DNA from: Cryptomeria japonica
Lineage: Eukaryota > Streptophyta > Pinopsida > Cupressales > Cupressaceae
Assembly: GCF_030272615.1 (NCBI RefSeq)
Contig: NC_081405.1
Span: 310,449,235 to 310,513,234 of the forward strand
Reading direction: 5' to 3'
DNA length: 64,000 nucleotides
The notes under the pieces were generated by a model that was not told where the DNA came from, searched no databases, and saw only the letters and a program-made list of their open reading frames with translations. The translations under genes were made by a program, and so were the position numbers. Below, one piece after another: positions 38,619-51,477 of this stretch (positions are counted from its first letter, which is position 1; every line of letters starts with the position of its first letter).

Positions 38619-39773
38619 TGTTAGGCCAAATATGGAAAGCTAATGTACTGAGAGGGGAGGGGTGAATCAGTACTTCAAATCCTTTTATTAACAATATCTT
38701 TACTGTTAAGCATAAACTGAATACTGTAGTAACATAATATAATGCTAAAACAAATAAATAACATATATTTTGGTTACGCAGAAACTCTTGGTTAAAGAGA
38801 AAATCTGTGGTGGAGATGACACCTACAACTTCACTACTGCAATAATAAAGGTTGCTCGGTTAGAGCTACATGTTTAGCTATTTCCGATAGCTTACCCTGT
38901 TAGGAGTATCAAGATCTGTTAGATCTACCTTGCTAAAAGATTTCACAACACTTAATCTAAATGTTGCACCTGGTTAGAGGCTTTACAATTTATAGACTTG
39001 ATTAGAGTCTTTTACCTTGTTAAAGGTTTCTCTTACAACTTCAAAATATTACAATAAAATCATTACAAATATTTGCAACTTTACATCTGGAATGTTATAG
39101 CAGATTCTATGTGCTCATAATAAGATTACCTTGCTTATAGCATACCTCGGTAACCCATATAGTAACCCTTCTATTTACTCTGTTATTTAATTGTTCTCTG
39201 AAATCCTTCTCGGTGACCTCTGTGTCTCTGTAATAGTCATAACACTTGGTGTTTTCACATGTTTTGCCTCATATATTTCTATATCTTCCTTTCTGTCATG
39301 CTACATGTATATGTGTGATTTAATCCATGTTGTATAAATAGATCTCTTATGTTGGTGATCCATTCATTTCTTTGATCTTACAAACATGTTTTATCGAATG
39401 AATAATCATGCAAAATATTTCATTGGTTAGATGACCTCAAAATCATACACAATCTTTAAGTGCAATTTCCAATGTGATAACGGTTCTATGTTCCTTGATA
39501 TTGTAACATGTTTTCATGTGTATGTCTAGGTTCAATGAATCTAGTAACACACTTTACTCGGTGTATGTCAACTCGGTGTGTCATCTTTGCTGCTTGGTAG
39601 ACATGGAATGATACTCGGTAGACAACTCAATGCATACTGGGCTATCTGACTACTTTCTTCTATAATCGACTGGACTATGCATACCGACTGAATATTTCGG
39701 TAGAGATAACCGACTAGAGTATATAGAATAACTTTGAACATAGAACTAATGGCAACTTGATAAGTAGTAACAA
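38619..39773 (-). repeat. 3' LTR
   Basis: Length 1155 bp with TG/CA ends. It has lost a segment of about 25 bp present in the other LTR near 45580 and carries its own small insertions near 38775. Confidence 0.93.
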
Positions 39774-39785
39774 TCTCCTCTTTTG
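39774..39785 (-). other. Polypurine tract
   Basis: Minus-strand AAAAGAGGAGAT immediately precedes the 3' LTR, as expected for the plus-strand primer of reverse transcription. Confidence 0.8.
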
Positions 39786-40144
39786 ACATTAGTTGAGATG
39801 TTTGAAAAAAACTACTTTCAAAGTTATAACTCAATAATCTATATACTCGCAAAATTGACTATACTGACAGTATATACAATAGTCAGTGAAATAATATATC
39901 TAGATATACTCCCCTTATCAATATACTGTATAAAACTTTGATTTTGTATGCTTGGTGATCAATGATTAGTGTGTTGCACTTGTTCTTTGCTTACTATTCT
40001 GTTCACTGCTTGGTTCACTGCTCTTGGATACTCTGCTTACTCTGCTCAGTATACTCCCCCTGTATACTACACTCCTTTTGCTTGATACTATACTTTGATG
40101 CTTTGAATACTATATCACTCCCCCTTTTTGACAAAAATCAAAAT

Positions 40145-43100
40145 TTAGTTACCATTCGGTGGTGGCAACTGGTCAAAAATAGATTTGTACTTTGTCCGTG
40201 CTTCCGTGAGAGTGACAGAGAGGGAATCCTTTACACTGTACATTAAAGAATTTTGCGCTTGAATATCAGCCAATAATGATATTAAGTCATCTAAAGTGCT
40301 TCCCTCTTGTGTAGTAGATAAGTATGTGGCTCGGTTGATCTGTTCTTGGACAGATGAAAGATGAGGAAGGAATAATGTTTGAAGTGTCATTATGTCCATC
40401 CTGATCTTGAGTTCTTCATTTCTTAGGTCCAATTGTTGAACCATGAGCTATTGTAACTTTGTATAGAAATTCTGAACTAAATTGGGCTCTGTGGTCAACT
40501 TATTTGAGAGATTGGTGATCTCTTTCTCAATTGCTTCTATTTTATTTTTGATGTCTTTAATGAATAAAGAAAATGTACAAAGTTTCTGAAATAAATAAAG
40601 AATGTGCTTGAGTTAAGGGGTCAACTCAGCAATAAATTTGAGAAGTTTAACTTTACCAATAGCTATAGCTTTTTGTACCTCTTCTATCATTTTTGTAGTG
40701 AGCTCTTTGTCTTTTAGCTTGCTCAAATATTCAGATGCATCTACTCCAAATGTCTCTATCTTGGCTAGGAGTTCATCCAGTTGAATGTGGATGGCTGCAT
40801 CTTTGGTTATTGTAGCTTCAGGTAGCATATCTGTTAAGAGTACTTTTACCTTCTGAAGTACTTTATTTTTCTTTTGAATAGCCATTTGCTTCTCTTGTTC
40901 GGCCTTTGCTTTGCATAGTTCACCAAAATCAATGAGTTCTTGCCCCTTTAATTTGGATATATCAACATTGGGAAACACTATTGGTTTTGACAAATCTACT
41001 TTGAAACTATGCTTTTTCATCTTCTTTTCTTTACCTTTCACAGATTGAACTAAGACAATGGCTTGTGAGGCTTGATGACCCTTGGTAGGTTGCTCGGTAG
41101 AGGCAACACTTTGGTCATTTTCTTTGGCCTCTGTAGTGTCCTTTGGTGTCTCGGTACTTGGTGTCTCAGTTGCAACATTTTCAGTGCTAGAAGGTGCTTG
41201 AGAAGTTTGTTCTTGAGTAGTACCTTCTCCTGCTGTAGACTTGTGATCTTCAGTGCATTTATCTGTATCCTGAGGGGTTTCGGTTGAGATAGGTTGATTG
41301 ACTGGTGGATAAGGCTGAACTTGTTCCAAGACTAATTCACTGGATACAAGTTTTGCATATGCATTGCCTTCTATCATTTCCTATTTCGGTGCCTCTGTAT
41401 CCATGATATCTTCATCTATTTGAATGGTGTCAGCAGGGTCTTGCTCGGTAACATCAGGATCTTGCTCGGTGACATCAACTATTTCAACTTCAGCTTGCTC
41501 ATTGACATCCTTGTTTCTAAATATTTCCTGCCACTTTTCTTTTGTCTCATTTTCCACTTCAATATACAACCCATTCATCAGTTTCAAGGATTTTTGTTTG
41601 ACGAGGAACTTTGTGTGGTAGGTTGTCAGATGTTCTTTTATTTCAGCTACCGACATGTCAGGAAAGAGATGTACCAGACTTCTTTCTCTGATCTATTTCT
41701 CCGAGTCCAAGGCATATTGCCACCTGTTATCAATATGTGAATATAACTCTTTTGGAAGAGAATTAGAGACTTTTAATGGGACCAATCAGAATTTCAAAAG
41801 TGTGCAGATGACAGCTTCTTCTATTTGTCTCTTTTCATCTTCATTTCTAGATTCATACTTAACATATCTGAATCCTCCAAATTCAACATATTCCTTCAGA
41901 TTAGTACAAAAATTTTCAACACTATGTACATTTACCTTCTTGTTCTTGACAATCTAAAATTTGCTTGCATCCTCAGATTCGGTGTCACTAGACTCTTTTG
42001 CCAAAATGAGTCTCCGAGTAGATTTCTTGTAAGTTTTTGTTATCTTGGGAATAGTAACACTCTTTATTTTCTTACTCGGTGAAGCTGCAGATGCTCTTGT
42101 GTTAGGTCACTTTGCTGGAGGAGTCGGTGAGGCCTTTGATGTATCCTATTTCTTTCTTTTCAACACTTTTCCCTTAGGCAATTCGGTGCTCAGTGTTATA
42201 GCTGCCTCTTGGGCTTCAGATTCCTCTTCGGTAATGGCTATAGTGCCTTTGACAGGTGTGGAGGAAGAATCTTCTTCGAATTTCTCCGATAATACCTTTA
42301 TCATCTTTGTTGCCTTTCTTGTAGCTTTGGGTACTACAATGCTCATTTTTACTTTTTCCTTCACTTCATCATAGGTTCCATACCTCATCTCGGTAGCATG
42401 CCTTGGTAATGTGAGAAATGCATCAATTTTCTGTTGTGTGATATCAAAATCAATCTCATAACCCATAGGTGACAAAGATTGAGTTCTTGGTCATTCACAT
42501 AATAGTAATTAGTGTCTACTTCAAAACATATGTCATCTTTGTATTTCTCCACTATCTTGGGTGGAATCCGGTACCTGTTATGCATTTTCTCTTAAAATTT
42601 ATTGAAGTAATCATCCATAATATCATTAAAATTATCACCTAGCTTCTTGATGAAGTCATTGATTTGATGGGTGATTGGTCGGTGTAGTTCCCAAACAACT
42701 TTACCAACTGATGGAAAGAATTTTTCAAAATAGAAAAACATGCATACAAATAGTGATCCAAAATTTAGAGTATTAGCCGAGTTGTTCTTCTTCAGCTTCC
42801 TGATGGTGTTCAGATTCTCAAACAAGTTTTTTCAGAAACACCTCACATAGATCAATTTTCATGCCTTTCTTCACAATTTTGTATGCTAAGTCTACTGCTG
42901 CACAAGGTAGATTGGAAGAAATAGTAACCTATTACTCTAATGGCAAATTTTAGTTCTGCATCAGTGACATTGTTCAATTTCAGTCCTTTGCAATCTGATT
43001 CTACTCTAGTTAAACTGATCAATTCCTTCTGTGATATCATCTTTTGAGCTTGGGCATGATCATAAATAGGGTAATCGGTAATCAGATGAATGATTTCCTT

Positions 43101-43484
43101 GGTAATCTTAAACAGTTGCTCTTCTAGCCACATGAAGTCATCATGAACTCTACTCAGAACAAACTTGACCCACTAGGGTTTGAACAAACGAGGATAGGTT
43201 AGGGCTTCAGTTAATCCCTTGATCTTAATGTGCTCATACTTGCTATTCAATTTTCCATTGGTGCACAATTCATCATAGGTGTCTTTGATTTCAACATGAC
43301 CGAGTTCTTCAACATGACATTTGGTGAAGAATCTCACATCCTCGACTAATAACACTCTATCCGGGATGAGTGAAAATGCGGTTTTGTCATCTGGTTCAGA
43401 TGCAACTTTGGGAGTTAAAGAGTATTTTAGTGAGGGCTTTTCAAAATTCTTAACAACGATGGGATCTTGGATCTTAGGTGCCAT
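40145..43484 (-). pseudogene. Second long protein of the LTR element, function unknown
   Basis: The frame starts MAPKIQDPIVVKNFEKP at 43484 and covers about 1,100 codons over three frames (changes near 42840 and 42430). The N-half is globular: LVEDVRFFTKCHVEELGHVE, ESDCKGLKLNNVTDAELKFA, IRVIGYYFFQS, NTLNFGSLFVCMFFYFEKFF and RYRIPPKIVEKYKDDICFEV. The C-half is low-complexity and acidic, rich in Thr/Glu/Pro/Gln. It includes VDVTEQDP repeats near 41450 and lysine-rich coiled-coil-like stretches near 40900-40700. There is no D-T/S-G protease motif, HHCC integrase motif or YxDD-type motif. I do not recognise a family. Elements of this style in conifer repeats are my recollection only. Its position between the knuckle protein and the 3' LTR is where pol would normally lie. 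Confidence 0.6.
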
Positions 43485-44019
43485 TTGTAGATTTCAGATA
43501 AAAACTAACAAAAGATCCTTAGGGTTTGAATTTTTTCAAATGACTGACGCTTCACACTTAGTAGACAATAATAACTTGATAAGATCGGTAAACCAACTTA
43601 ACAATGAGTTGAGATTGATGTAAATACCTTGAATTTTTCTTTATAGGAGGTTTGATCGCCTTAGATTCGCTTTGCTCTGCTCTCTCAAAAACTTGGTAAG
43701 TAAAAAAAAATGACCACATAAATGTTTTAAGTACACAGTATACCTTATCAGGTTCCGTGCAAGTTAGGTCAAAAACATTAAATGCACTCGGTTCCACTAA
43801 ACTTTCTTCCCTTCTTTTTTTTGTGCTTTAACCGAGTAACCAAACTTCCTTCATTTACCGACTTGATAGGTTTCTTGTATAGTGCTCCAAAAGACTTTGA
43901 TAGATTTTCAAACTTACTACTACATCTTAATTATGCAGATTTTGAATTAAGTACATAATAAAATAGGAACTGTTAAGATTTAACCTTGAGAGAATGCAAT
44001 CCCTTCATACCTTTATTGA
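43485..44019. other. Spacer between the two proteins of the LTR element
   Basis: No convincing frame; short open stretches only. It may hold a leader or splice sites for the second protein. Confidence 0.4.
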
Positions 44020-45371
44020 TTAATTTGGAATAGGATCACCTAACTCGTTAGGTAAGGTGCTTTCTTCATTTGACACAATTTCCTTCTTTTTCCAAGTCAT
44101 CTTTAATTTCTCTTTTATTTCCTCAATGTCTTTTCTAGGTTGATCTCTGCAATCTCCAGCCAAGTGTCCAACTTTGTGACAATGAAAACATGCCATACGA
44201 GGATTTCTCCATGATCTTCGGTTGTTCATTCCAAACCTTATAAAGAAGTTGGCACTTATATGTCCATATCTTTCACAACATTCACACCATATACTTGTAT
44301 TGTAATCCCATGGTACTGCAACATATTGTCAGTTAAGATCTCTATGGGTTCGGTAGCTTCCAATATTTGCTTGGTGTGCATACCACATATTGTTCTTTTT
44401 CTTAAACCAACACTTCTTGGTACTATGTCCATATCTATTGCAGTTTTTACAAAACCCTTTGAATTTTGCCTTTTGATAATTGTTAATAGACTTTGTCCTA
44501 CATTGATTAGATGTGTGACCATATTTATTGCAATTGTAATAATAACCATTGGACTTAGTAACATTCGGTTGCTTACCTTTTGTGATTTGGCACATGTTGG
44601 TAGTGTGACCTTGATTTCCACAGTAGTTGCAAATAGGCTTCTTTCTTTTGATGTTCTTCTTGATTCTAGCTTGCTTTGATGATTCTCCTCTCTCGGTAGT
44701 ATGGATTCCCTTCTCGGTAGAGTCTTTTCCTTTGTAACCAAGTCATGCATCTTTGTTGGGTTGTCTTGTATTCAGTTGCTCATCCAACATATTTGATGCT
44801 TCATAACTCTTCTTCAGTGTTTCTTTGGATTTCTTCTCTGTTTCAATTTCATTGGTCAACCTTGATACCTCAAGTTTCAATGCTTGATTCTCACCATCTT
44901 TTAGATTTGCTTCATGATGTGCATAACCTAGTTGATCTGATAGGTTTTGTTGAATTCCAGTCAACCTTGTGATTTCATCATTCTTATTAGATACTAAGAC
45001 TTCAAGTTGTTGTTTCTCTCTTTCTAGATCTCTTATTTTATCCTTAGCTATCCTCAATGCATCAATATTTTCAGTCATCTGTGTGCTAAAATGTTCATGT
45101 TCTCTTTTCATTGCTTTTAGTTGATCAGCCAGTGCTTTGTTCTTTTCTTTCAATACTCCAATCATTTTTTAGTCTCTTCAGATATACTGTTCTCAGACGA
45201 TGTCTCAATTTGTTCCACTAACTCTTGAGAGTCCTGCAAATCATCAGATAATCTTCTTCTCACTTTCATAGATTTTTGCATTTGTCTTTGCATGTCTGCA
45301 ATCACTTGATTAGCATGATCCATCTCTTCTTGCAGATACACAATCCTCTGAGATTGTTTATAGCCTTCCAT
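44020..45371 (-). pseudogene. Gag-like coiled-coil protein with five CCHC zinc knuckles
   Basis: The ATG at 45371 lies about 50 nt after the primer-binding site. The first 70 codons (YLQEEMDHANQVIADMQRQM) are a coiled coil ending in ACTAAAAAATGA. A frame shifted by -1 begins at the overlapping ATG (45165) and continues the coiled coil (LEREKQQLEVLVSNKNDEIT) to 44743. The same frame then runs through two TGA stops (near 44745 and 44330) into a knuckle array: CNYCGNQGHTTNMC, NCNKYGHTSNQC (first Cys lost), CKNCNRYGHSTKKC, CECCERYGHISANF (last Cys lost) and CFHCHKVGHLAGDC. Retroviral-type gag proteins use one or two such knuckles to bind RNA; five is unusual. No capsid-like domain is obvious upstream. 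The stops fit CGA-to-TGA decay. Confidence 0.75.
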
Positions 45372-45420
45372 TGATAAGATCTTTTCTCTTTAGGCAGTTA
45401 AACCCTTTTCCAAGATTGTA

Positions 45421-45432
45421 GCTCTGATACCA
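45421..45432 (-). other. Primer-binding site (initiator Met tRNA)
   Basis: Minus-strand TGGTATCAGAGC, the common plant LTR element primer site complementary to the 3' end of initiator methionine tRNA, two bases after the end of the 5' LTR. Confidence 0.92.
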
Positions 45433-45434
45433 AT

Positions 45435-46614
45435 TGTTAGGCCCAATATGGAAAGCTAACGTATTGAGAGGGGAGGGGTGAATCAGTACTTCAAATCCTT
45501 TTCTTAACAATATCTTTACTGTTAAGCATAAACTGAATAGTGCAGTAACATAATATAATGCTAAAACAAATAAATAACAATCATACATGATTCACTCCAT
45601 AACACATATATTTTGGTTCTTGGTTAGAGAGAAAAACTATGGTGGGGATGGCACCCACAACTTCACTACTGCATTAATAAAGGTTGCTCGGTTAGAGCTA
45701 CATGTTTAGCTATTTATGATAGCTTACCCTGTTAGGAGTATCAAGATCTGTTAGATCTACCTGGCTAAAGGATTTTACAACACTTAATCTAAATGCTACA
45801 CTTGGTTAGAGGCTTTACAATTTATAGACTTGATTAGAGTCTTTTACCCTGTTAAAGGTTTCTCTTACAACTTCAAAATATTACAATAAAATCATTACAA
45901 ATATCTACAACTTTACATCTGAAATGTTATAGCAGATTCTATGTCCTCAGAGTAAGATTACCTTGCTTATAACATACCTTGGTAACCCATATAATAACTT
46001 GGTAAACCCTTCTGTTTACTCTATTCTTTGACTGTTCTCTAAAATCCATCTCGATGACCTTTGTGTCTCTGTAATAGTCATAACACTTAGTGTTTTCACA
46101 TGTCTTGCCTCATCTATTTCTATATCTTCCTTTCTGTCATGCTACATGTATATGTGTGATCTTAATCCATGTTGTATAAATAAATCTCTTATGTCGGTGA
46201 TCCATTCATTGCTTCGATCTTACAAACAAGTTTTATCGAATGAATAATCATGCAAAATATTTCATTGGTTAGATGACCTCAAAATCATACACAATCTTTA
46301 AGTGCAATTTCCAATGTGATAACGGTTCTATGTTCCTTGAACTTGTAACACATTTTCATATGTATGTCTAGGTTCAATGAATCTGGTAACACGTTTCACT
46401 CGGTGTATATCAACTCAGTGTGTCATCTTTGCTACTCGATAGACATGGAATGATACTCGGTAGACAACTCAGTGCATACTGGGCTCTGTGACTACTTTCT
46501 TCTATAACCGACTAGACTATGCATACCGACTAAATATTTCGGTAGAGATAACCAACTAGAGTATATAGAATAACTTTGAACATAAAACTAATGGCAACTT
46601 GATAAGTAGTAACA
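45435..46614 (-). repeat. 5' LTR
   Basis: Length 1180 bp with TG/CA ends, flanked outside by AGGAT. On the minus strand it precedes the primer-binding site. Confidence 0.93.
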
Positions 46615-48185
46615 AGGATAGCTTGCGGATCTGAGATGTTCATATTATCCTCCCAGATACTATGAATTTTTTCCTTGGCCTCTTTTATTTTCAACACATG
46701 AAAAAAGTATTTGGAGCCTTTGTCCCCTACATCTATCTAATTCAAATTGGCTCTAGTTCTCCATCCCTTAATTTTGGCATTTTGAATCTTTCTAAGCATG
46801 GATTTAGTACTCGACATTTTATTAACAAGATCCTCATTACAGGGGTTATTTTGAAGATTAAGTTCATCATTGAATAAAGTACTATGCCACAAGAGTTCAT
46901 TCCTCCTCACATCCTTGGCTTTTTTTACCAATTGTTTGGCACAAGACTCTCCAGGACCAGATGTTCTGGTTCCATTTTTGTCTGTGTGAATAATACATTT
47001 TATTGTTCTTGTTAAACATTTGGATAATCCTCAATGTACAATTGACATCCTCATCCTCCAACAAGTTTACATTCAACAAGAAAGAGTTATTGCTCTCATA
47101 TAGATCAGCAAACATATCCGAGAATCCCAAAGAGATTTGGATAGGGTGATAATGAGGAAGGGTATATGAAACCACATTATATTTATCCCATTTATTGTCT
47201 TTTAGAATTGTGAACACATCTTTGTTGTAGTAAAATATGTCCAGTCTACAATAGACTCTCCTACTAGGCTGCTGGTAGTTACACCATGCATACCAAATAT
47301 CCTTGTTTTCTACCTTTTTACCTGCAATAGGATCCAACAAATTCGGTTTATTAATCATTATGTCCCAGAATAGCCTCTCCACCCCTTTCCACTCAAACCT
47401 AGAGCCACCCAACTTATCTTGAGCACATTCAACCATATTAAAGTCTCCCCCAACAAACTAGGGGATATCCTCAAGAGAGGACATCCAATTCTAAATATTC
47501 ACGCTCTCCCTATAGTAATTTAGAGCATAAAAAGCACATACCCCAAATTACCTATGATCATATTCCACAACCATCCATAAGGCCCTAGCACATGGTGACT
47601 AGCCCCACCTAACAACCTTATTAGCCCAATAGGGTTTAAGAAAAATAGCAACTCCCCCTTTTCCCTTAGCGTGATTAGTATAGTAGGGGGTGACATCCCT
47701 CCAGATGCACTTGAGACCAATCTCTAAAGTAAACCCAACTACCTTTACTTCCTATAACATCAGATAATCTAACTGATTCTACAAACTGAGGAATCTTTTA
47801 ACAATAAATTTCCAATCAAGAGATTCAAGTCCCCTAATATTCCATGAGATTCCCTTGAACATAATAATCAACTTTTAAAGAGAGGTATCCATAGAGAGCG
47901 TGAGCCCTTCATCACACTTTGGCCCTACAACATTATCAGAAGAAAGATTAATCTCAACCGAACCTTAAGAGTGATGCCTACCCCTCTTCTTTCTGGAATC
48001 AGATATCTGCTTAGGACCCAGAGAGTCCTTCCTAATATTATTTTCTTTATTCACTCTAGGAGATCTCTTCTTCCTAACTATCTTGGATTTTACATCAGAA
48101 AATACTTCCTTAGCAATGCCTGATCCCATATCAAAGTTGGGAGCCTCTGGACAGAAACTTTGAGCTTTAATCTCAAAGTAGCATT
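46615..48185 (-). pseudogene. Second LINE, 5' half (ORF1 tail, endonuclease)
   Basis: The endonuclease starts MFKGISWNIRGLESLDWKF at 47862. FVGGDFNMVECAQDKLGG (near 47450) and SRRVYCRLDIFYY (near 47260) are the GDFN and S-R-LDR-type motifs of APE-like LINE endonucleases. The linker to the reverse transcriptase (KAKDVRRNELLWHSTLFNDE) reaches the LTR insertion at 46615. Upstream of 47862 lies a basic ORF1 tail (IVRKKRSPRVNKENNIRKDS). Internal stops are frequent. The element breaks at about 48185, where an unrelated LINE tail on the plus strand begins. Confidence 0.85.
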
Positions 48186-48188
48186 GAT

Positions 48189-48428
48189 CATCCTAGTTGG
48201 ACTATTGACAACTTGATCAAAGATTGTTGTGATCTGATTAAAGATTCGGATGAATTCAAAATATCTCACGTATTTTGGGAAGTCAATAAAGTGATGAATT
48301 TATTGGCCAATATGGTGGTGGGCTATGTTGGTTCCCAAAACCACAGATTGGAAAAACAAAAAAGGCTTGCCAAATCTTCAAGTAATCTAACCAGCCTTGG
48401 CCAACGAACACGGACAGTCAAGGACTAG
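48189..48428 (+). pseudogene. LINE RNase H C-terminal fragment (plus strand)
   Basis: HPSWTIDNLIKDCCDLIKDS followed by EFKISHVFWEVNKVMNLLAN is the final part of a LINE RNase H domain: a W-x-I-x-N-I/L-I helix, then the F-x-I-S-H-x-x-x-E-x-N-x-x-x-x-L-A-N motif. It stops at a TAG near 48426. Only this tail remains, in the orientation opposite to the LINE next to it, so it comes from a separate insertion cut on its 5' side. Confidence 0.65.
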
Positions 48429-51400
48429 ATCCCTTTGCACTTTAGGCTCCAGTGAACCTAGGTGGGTGTGCCTCTTCCTCTCAAGCAAAAAAGAGGTTAT
48501 TTAAAGTGGATTTAAACCTTTTAGCACATTGCAAAACTGGCAAATTATTGTTCTGAAATCATAATTGATTATGTACTTTAAATAAATGCCCTCGAAAAGA
48601 AATGATTGTAAATGTATATTGAAAATGAGATTGCTTTCAAGACATAAAATAAATATGTATAAATCAATTCATATAGGATTTGGGAAGAACGTTTCTCTAT
48701 CAAGGACCTTGAGTGCATATAGATCAAAACCTTAAAAGATCAATAACAGACCAGTGCATCTATCCAACGATATATATGACACTTTGTGGACATAATATCT
48801 TATCAATTCAAGAGACAACTTCTCATCAACTATGAAGGTTCAGTATGTGTTACACAAACAATAAGAACTCAATTTTTCACTTAATGAAACAACATGTGAT
48901 TCACATCATAGCAAATCTATACACATATTTATCAAGAGGACAAAGACAGTCATCAACACAAAAGTGTACACAATATTTGGAAAAGAAACAACGAACCTTA
49001 TATATCAATCTTCAAGAAATAATTGCATACATAAGCTGCACTTGTAGATACTCCATTACAAATTCCTTGCACAAAATGATGCTTCTTCTTCCTACAGACT
49101 TCTCTAATACATATAGCCTATATCCCTTACATGCAGTGATCCATTGTTTTTTTTTTTACATACAAAAAATGACTCCATATAAATATGTGATCCAATAGAC
49201 ATGAATGAAAGGACACACCCTTTCATTTATAGAAGGAAGCTACATACAGTTGTTTTCCAAAGGACACACCCTTTGGTTTATAGATATAATTTAAAAGGAA
49301 AACCGTAAAACACCATACTAAATAATGCTTTAATAATATATCCTTTATCCTCCGCTTTGATAATATTTCTCGGCAAATATTCATCATCTCGTCAATATCT
49401 CCTGCACAATAAGGTGAACCCATCAAATCTCTTTGATTTCACCATTAACTATATCTTACCTTTGATTAGGTAATAATCCTTTATGTAAAATACTTGTTTT
49501 AGGATAATTCACTTAAATCAAAATATCTTGCACTTGTACATATTAAAAATCATTTTCCCTAATAATAGTTCTCATTAAATAACATAAGGTAAAAGATTTT
49601 GTATAACAAATAAAAGCATATACTTCCTTGTGTAAAAATGATATCCGTGGAAAAACATCTATACCTTCTCACCTTTTAGGGCAATCTAAAATAGGTTGGA
49701 AATATTTTATCACATGGACATACCCTTGCAAATACAAATCAAACCATTAAGTACATGATATGAATAATATACCCTAATAAAAAATTTTCAATTCATTGAC
49801 CTATGGCAAGTATATTTATAAGAGAAAATAAAATATCATTCATCAAATGTAATTCATTATTTTCACACTGTGTCAAAAAACATTTGTAAATAGAATATTC
49901 TCCTTTCAAAATAATTCAATGTGGATAATATGTAATCTTTAAAATAATAATTTTCCCTTTTCAATAGTATTTACATGAGCGGTAAAAAAAATCATTAAGA
50001 GAATAAAATACTATATTGAATTCTTTAGGTAAGAAAATACTTCCTATGCATGCAAACCTAAGAAATATTATTTGTTGATACACTATCCAAATGGTGAAAT
50101 AAAACAATATTACCTTATTGATCTCCATCGGCATAGTTTTGCACACCTCATTGGCTCATCGAGATAGCAATTTTACTTCTATACCGTTGTCCGATGAGTT
50201 ATTATTTCTTTTTCCCAGGTCTATCGGTCATAGGGGTATGTGCTTTTGAGGCTTGCTGATCTCCCAATGACGTAAAAGAGAAAATAATCTTACCAATGTC
50301 TTCCATCAGCACAACAATGCACTATCAGGGTAACATTATCTCTATTATGTCGATTTGCGATAGCTTTAGGGTTAGGGCGGTTTGGAGAATTTTATAACAA
50401 CACACATCCATCCTCCAAAACAAATCACCTCCAAACATGTAATATGTAATAGGAAAAGAGTACAAAGAGGTTCATAGCCTCTGCAACACTGGCTACAACT
50501 AGCAAGGTGACCTGACTATTATGATCATTATCGAATGCTTCATGTATCTGTCTTATCAGTGTTGCTATGATTGATGTTATACCTGATTAGACCTACACAC
50601 TTCATGAAATTTGAAAGCCACCAATTGAACACTCCACAAGCAATTTCTTCTTCCATCTCTATTGATATTCTAGTCGAAACCAAAGAAAAATGTGCATAGA
50701 TTGAGGTGAAAGAAAATATCAAAATCATTTTCTAACCATTACTGTCTCTGGCCGAAAGATCTTATAAATCTTGCAGAGCATGTGTAGGAATTTCACTTTC
50801 ATTTGTATGTCTTTTCCATGATTCCTAATGCTCGCGTTGTCGCCTATTGCCTTTCTCATACTGATAGCGGTAAGCTTCTAACATAGTTTCAGATCCATTT
50901 CTCTCGCAACCAGTTTATGGAGAATAATCAACATATACTGATATTGATATAGAGGCACTAAGAAAACATAGCTTAAACTGACATTTGCTAATTGCTATGA
51001 CTTGAAAGTTTCCGTAGCCTTTTCAATAAATCCATTTTGTGTGTATCTATTTTTTTTTTGCTGAAATGTTTTAGGCCGTCACTTTCAAATCTGGGCCATT
51101 TTTGAGCTTGTCGGCACTCCAAAAACATCAAAAACCTTGTAAAACTGACCTCCAAGGTAAGATGAATGGTTTGGGCTTCTATTGAGAGACAAAAATAACC
51201 ATTTAAAGCTCATATTCAGCCCCCAAAAGCCGCTCAAATAGTAAAAACGTGAATGAAATTTGCTGCTGATTTTTGTCTTTGTTTATTTCTATTCTTTCAA
51301 ATTCAGACTAGAATTTTCGTTGCTATATGAAAAATCAGTGTTTGATTTATCTGTCACATGTAGCATTCCACATACACTATTTTTCTGCTTCCTTTTTGAG

Positions 51401-51477
51401 AAGAACCTCTTTGCATCTCCAAGATACATAGGACGATCAAGTGCACACCCAACTGCCATACGTTCACTTCGTACATG
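48429..51477. other. AT-rich region without recognisable gene
   Basis: Short open frames occur on both strands but none has a domain or partner elsewhere in the window. An internal direct repeat (GGACACACCCTTT near 49211 and 49261) is the only structure noted. A somewhat GC-richer tract at 50130-50400 has no readable product. Confidence 0.5.

Larger units (their letters stand above)
38619..46614 (-). mobile_element. LTR retrotransposon lacking pol, inserted in a LINE
   Basis: The element is 7,996 bp long. Two LTRs, 38619-39773 and 45435-46614, begin TGTTAGG and end GTAACA on the plus strand, and AGGAT is duplicated exactly on both sides (38614-38618 and 46615-46619). The primer-binding site and polypurine tract place the element on the minus strand. 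Removing the element and one AGGAT restores the LINE reading DPQAILNSFAQFYKNLF without a gap. The internal 5.6 kb encodes a coiled-coil/zinc-knuckle protein and a second long protein, with no protease, integrase, reverse transcriptase or RNase H motif that I can find. It is therefore probably non-autonomous, of the large-retrotransposon-derivative type. The LTRs differ by several small indels and substitutions, so the insertion is not recent. Confidence 0.92.

Noticed and set aside
39320-39345. TATAAATA on the plus strand of the LTR as evidence that the LTR element lies on the plus strand
   Set aside because: Primer-binding site, polypurine tract and both protein frames all place the element on the minus strand.
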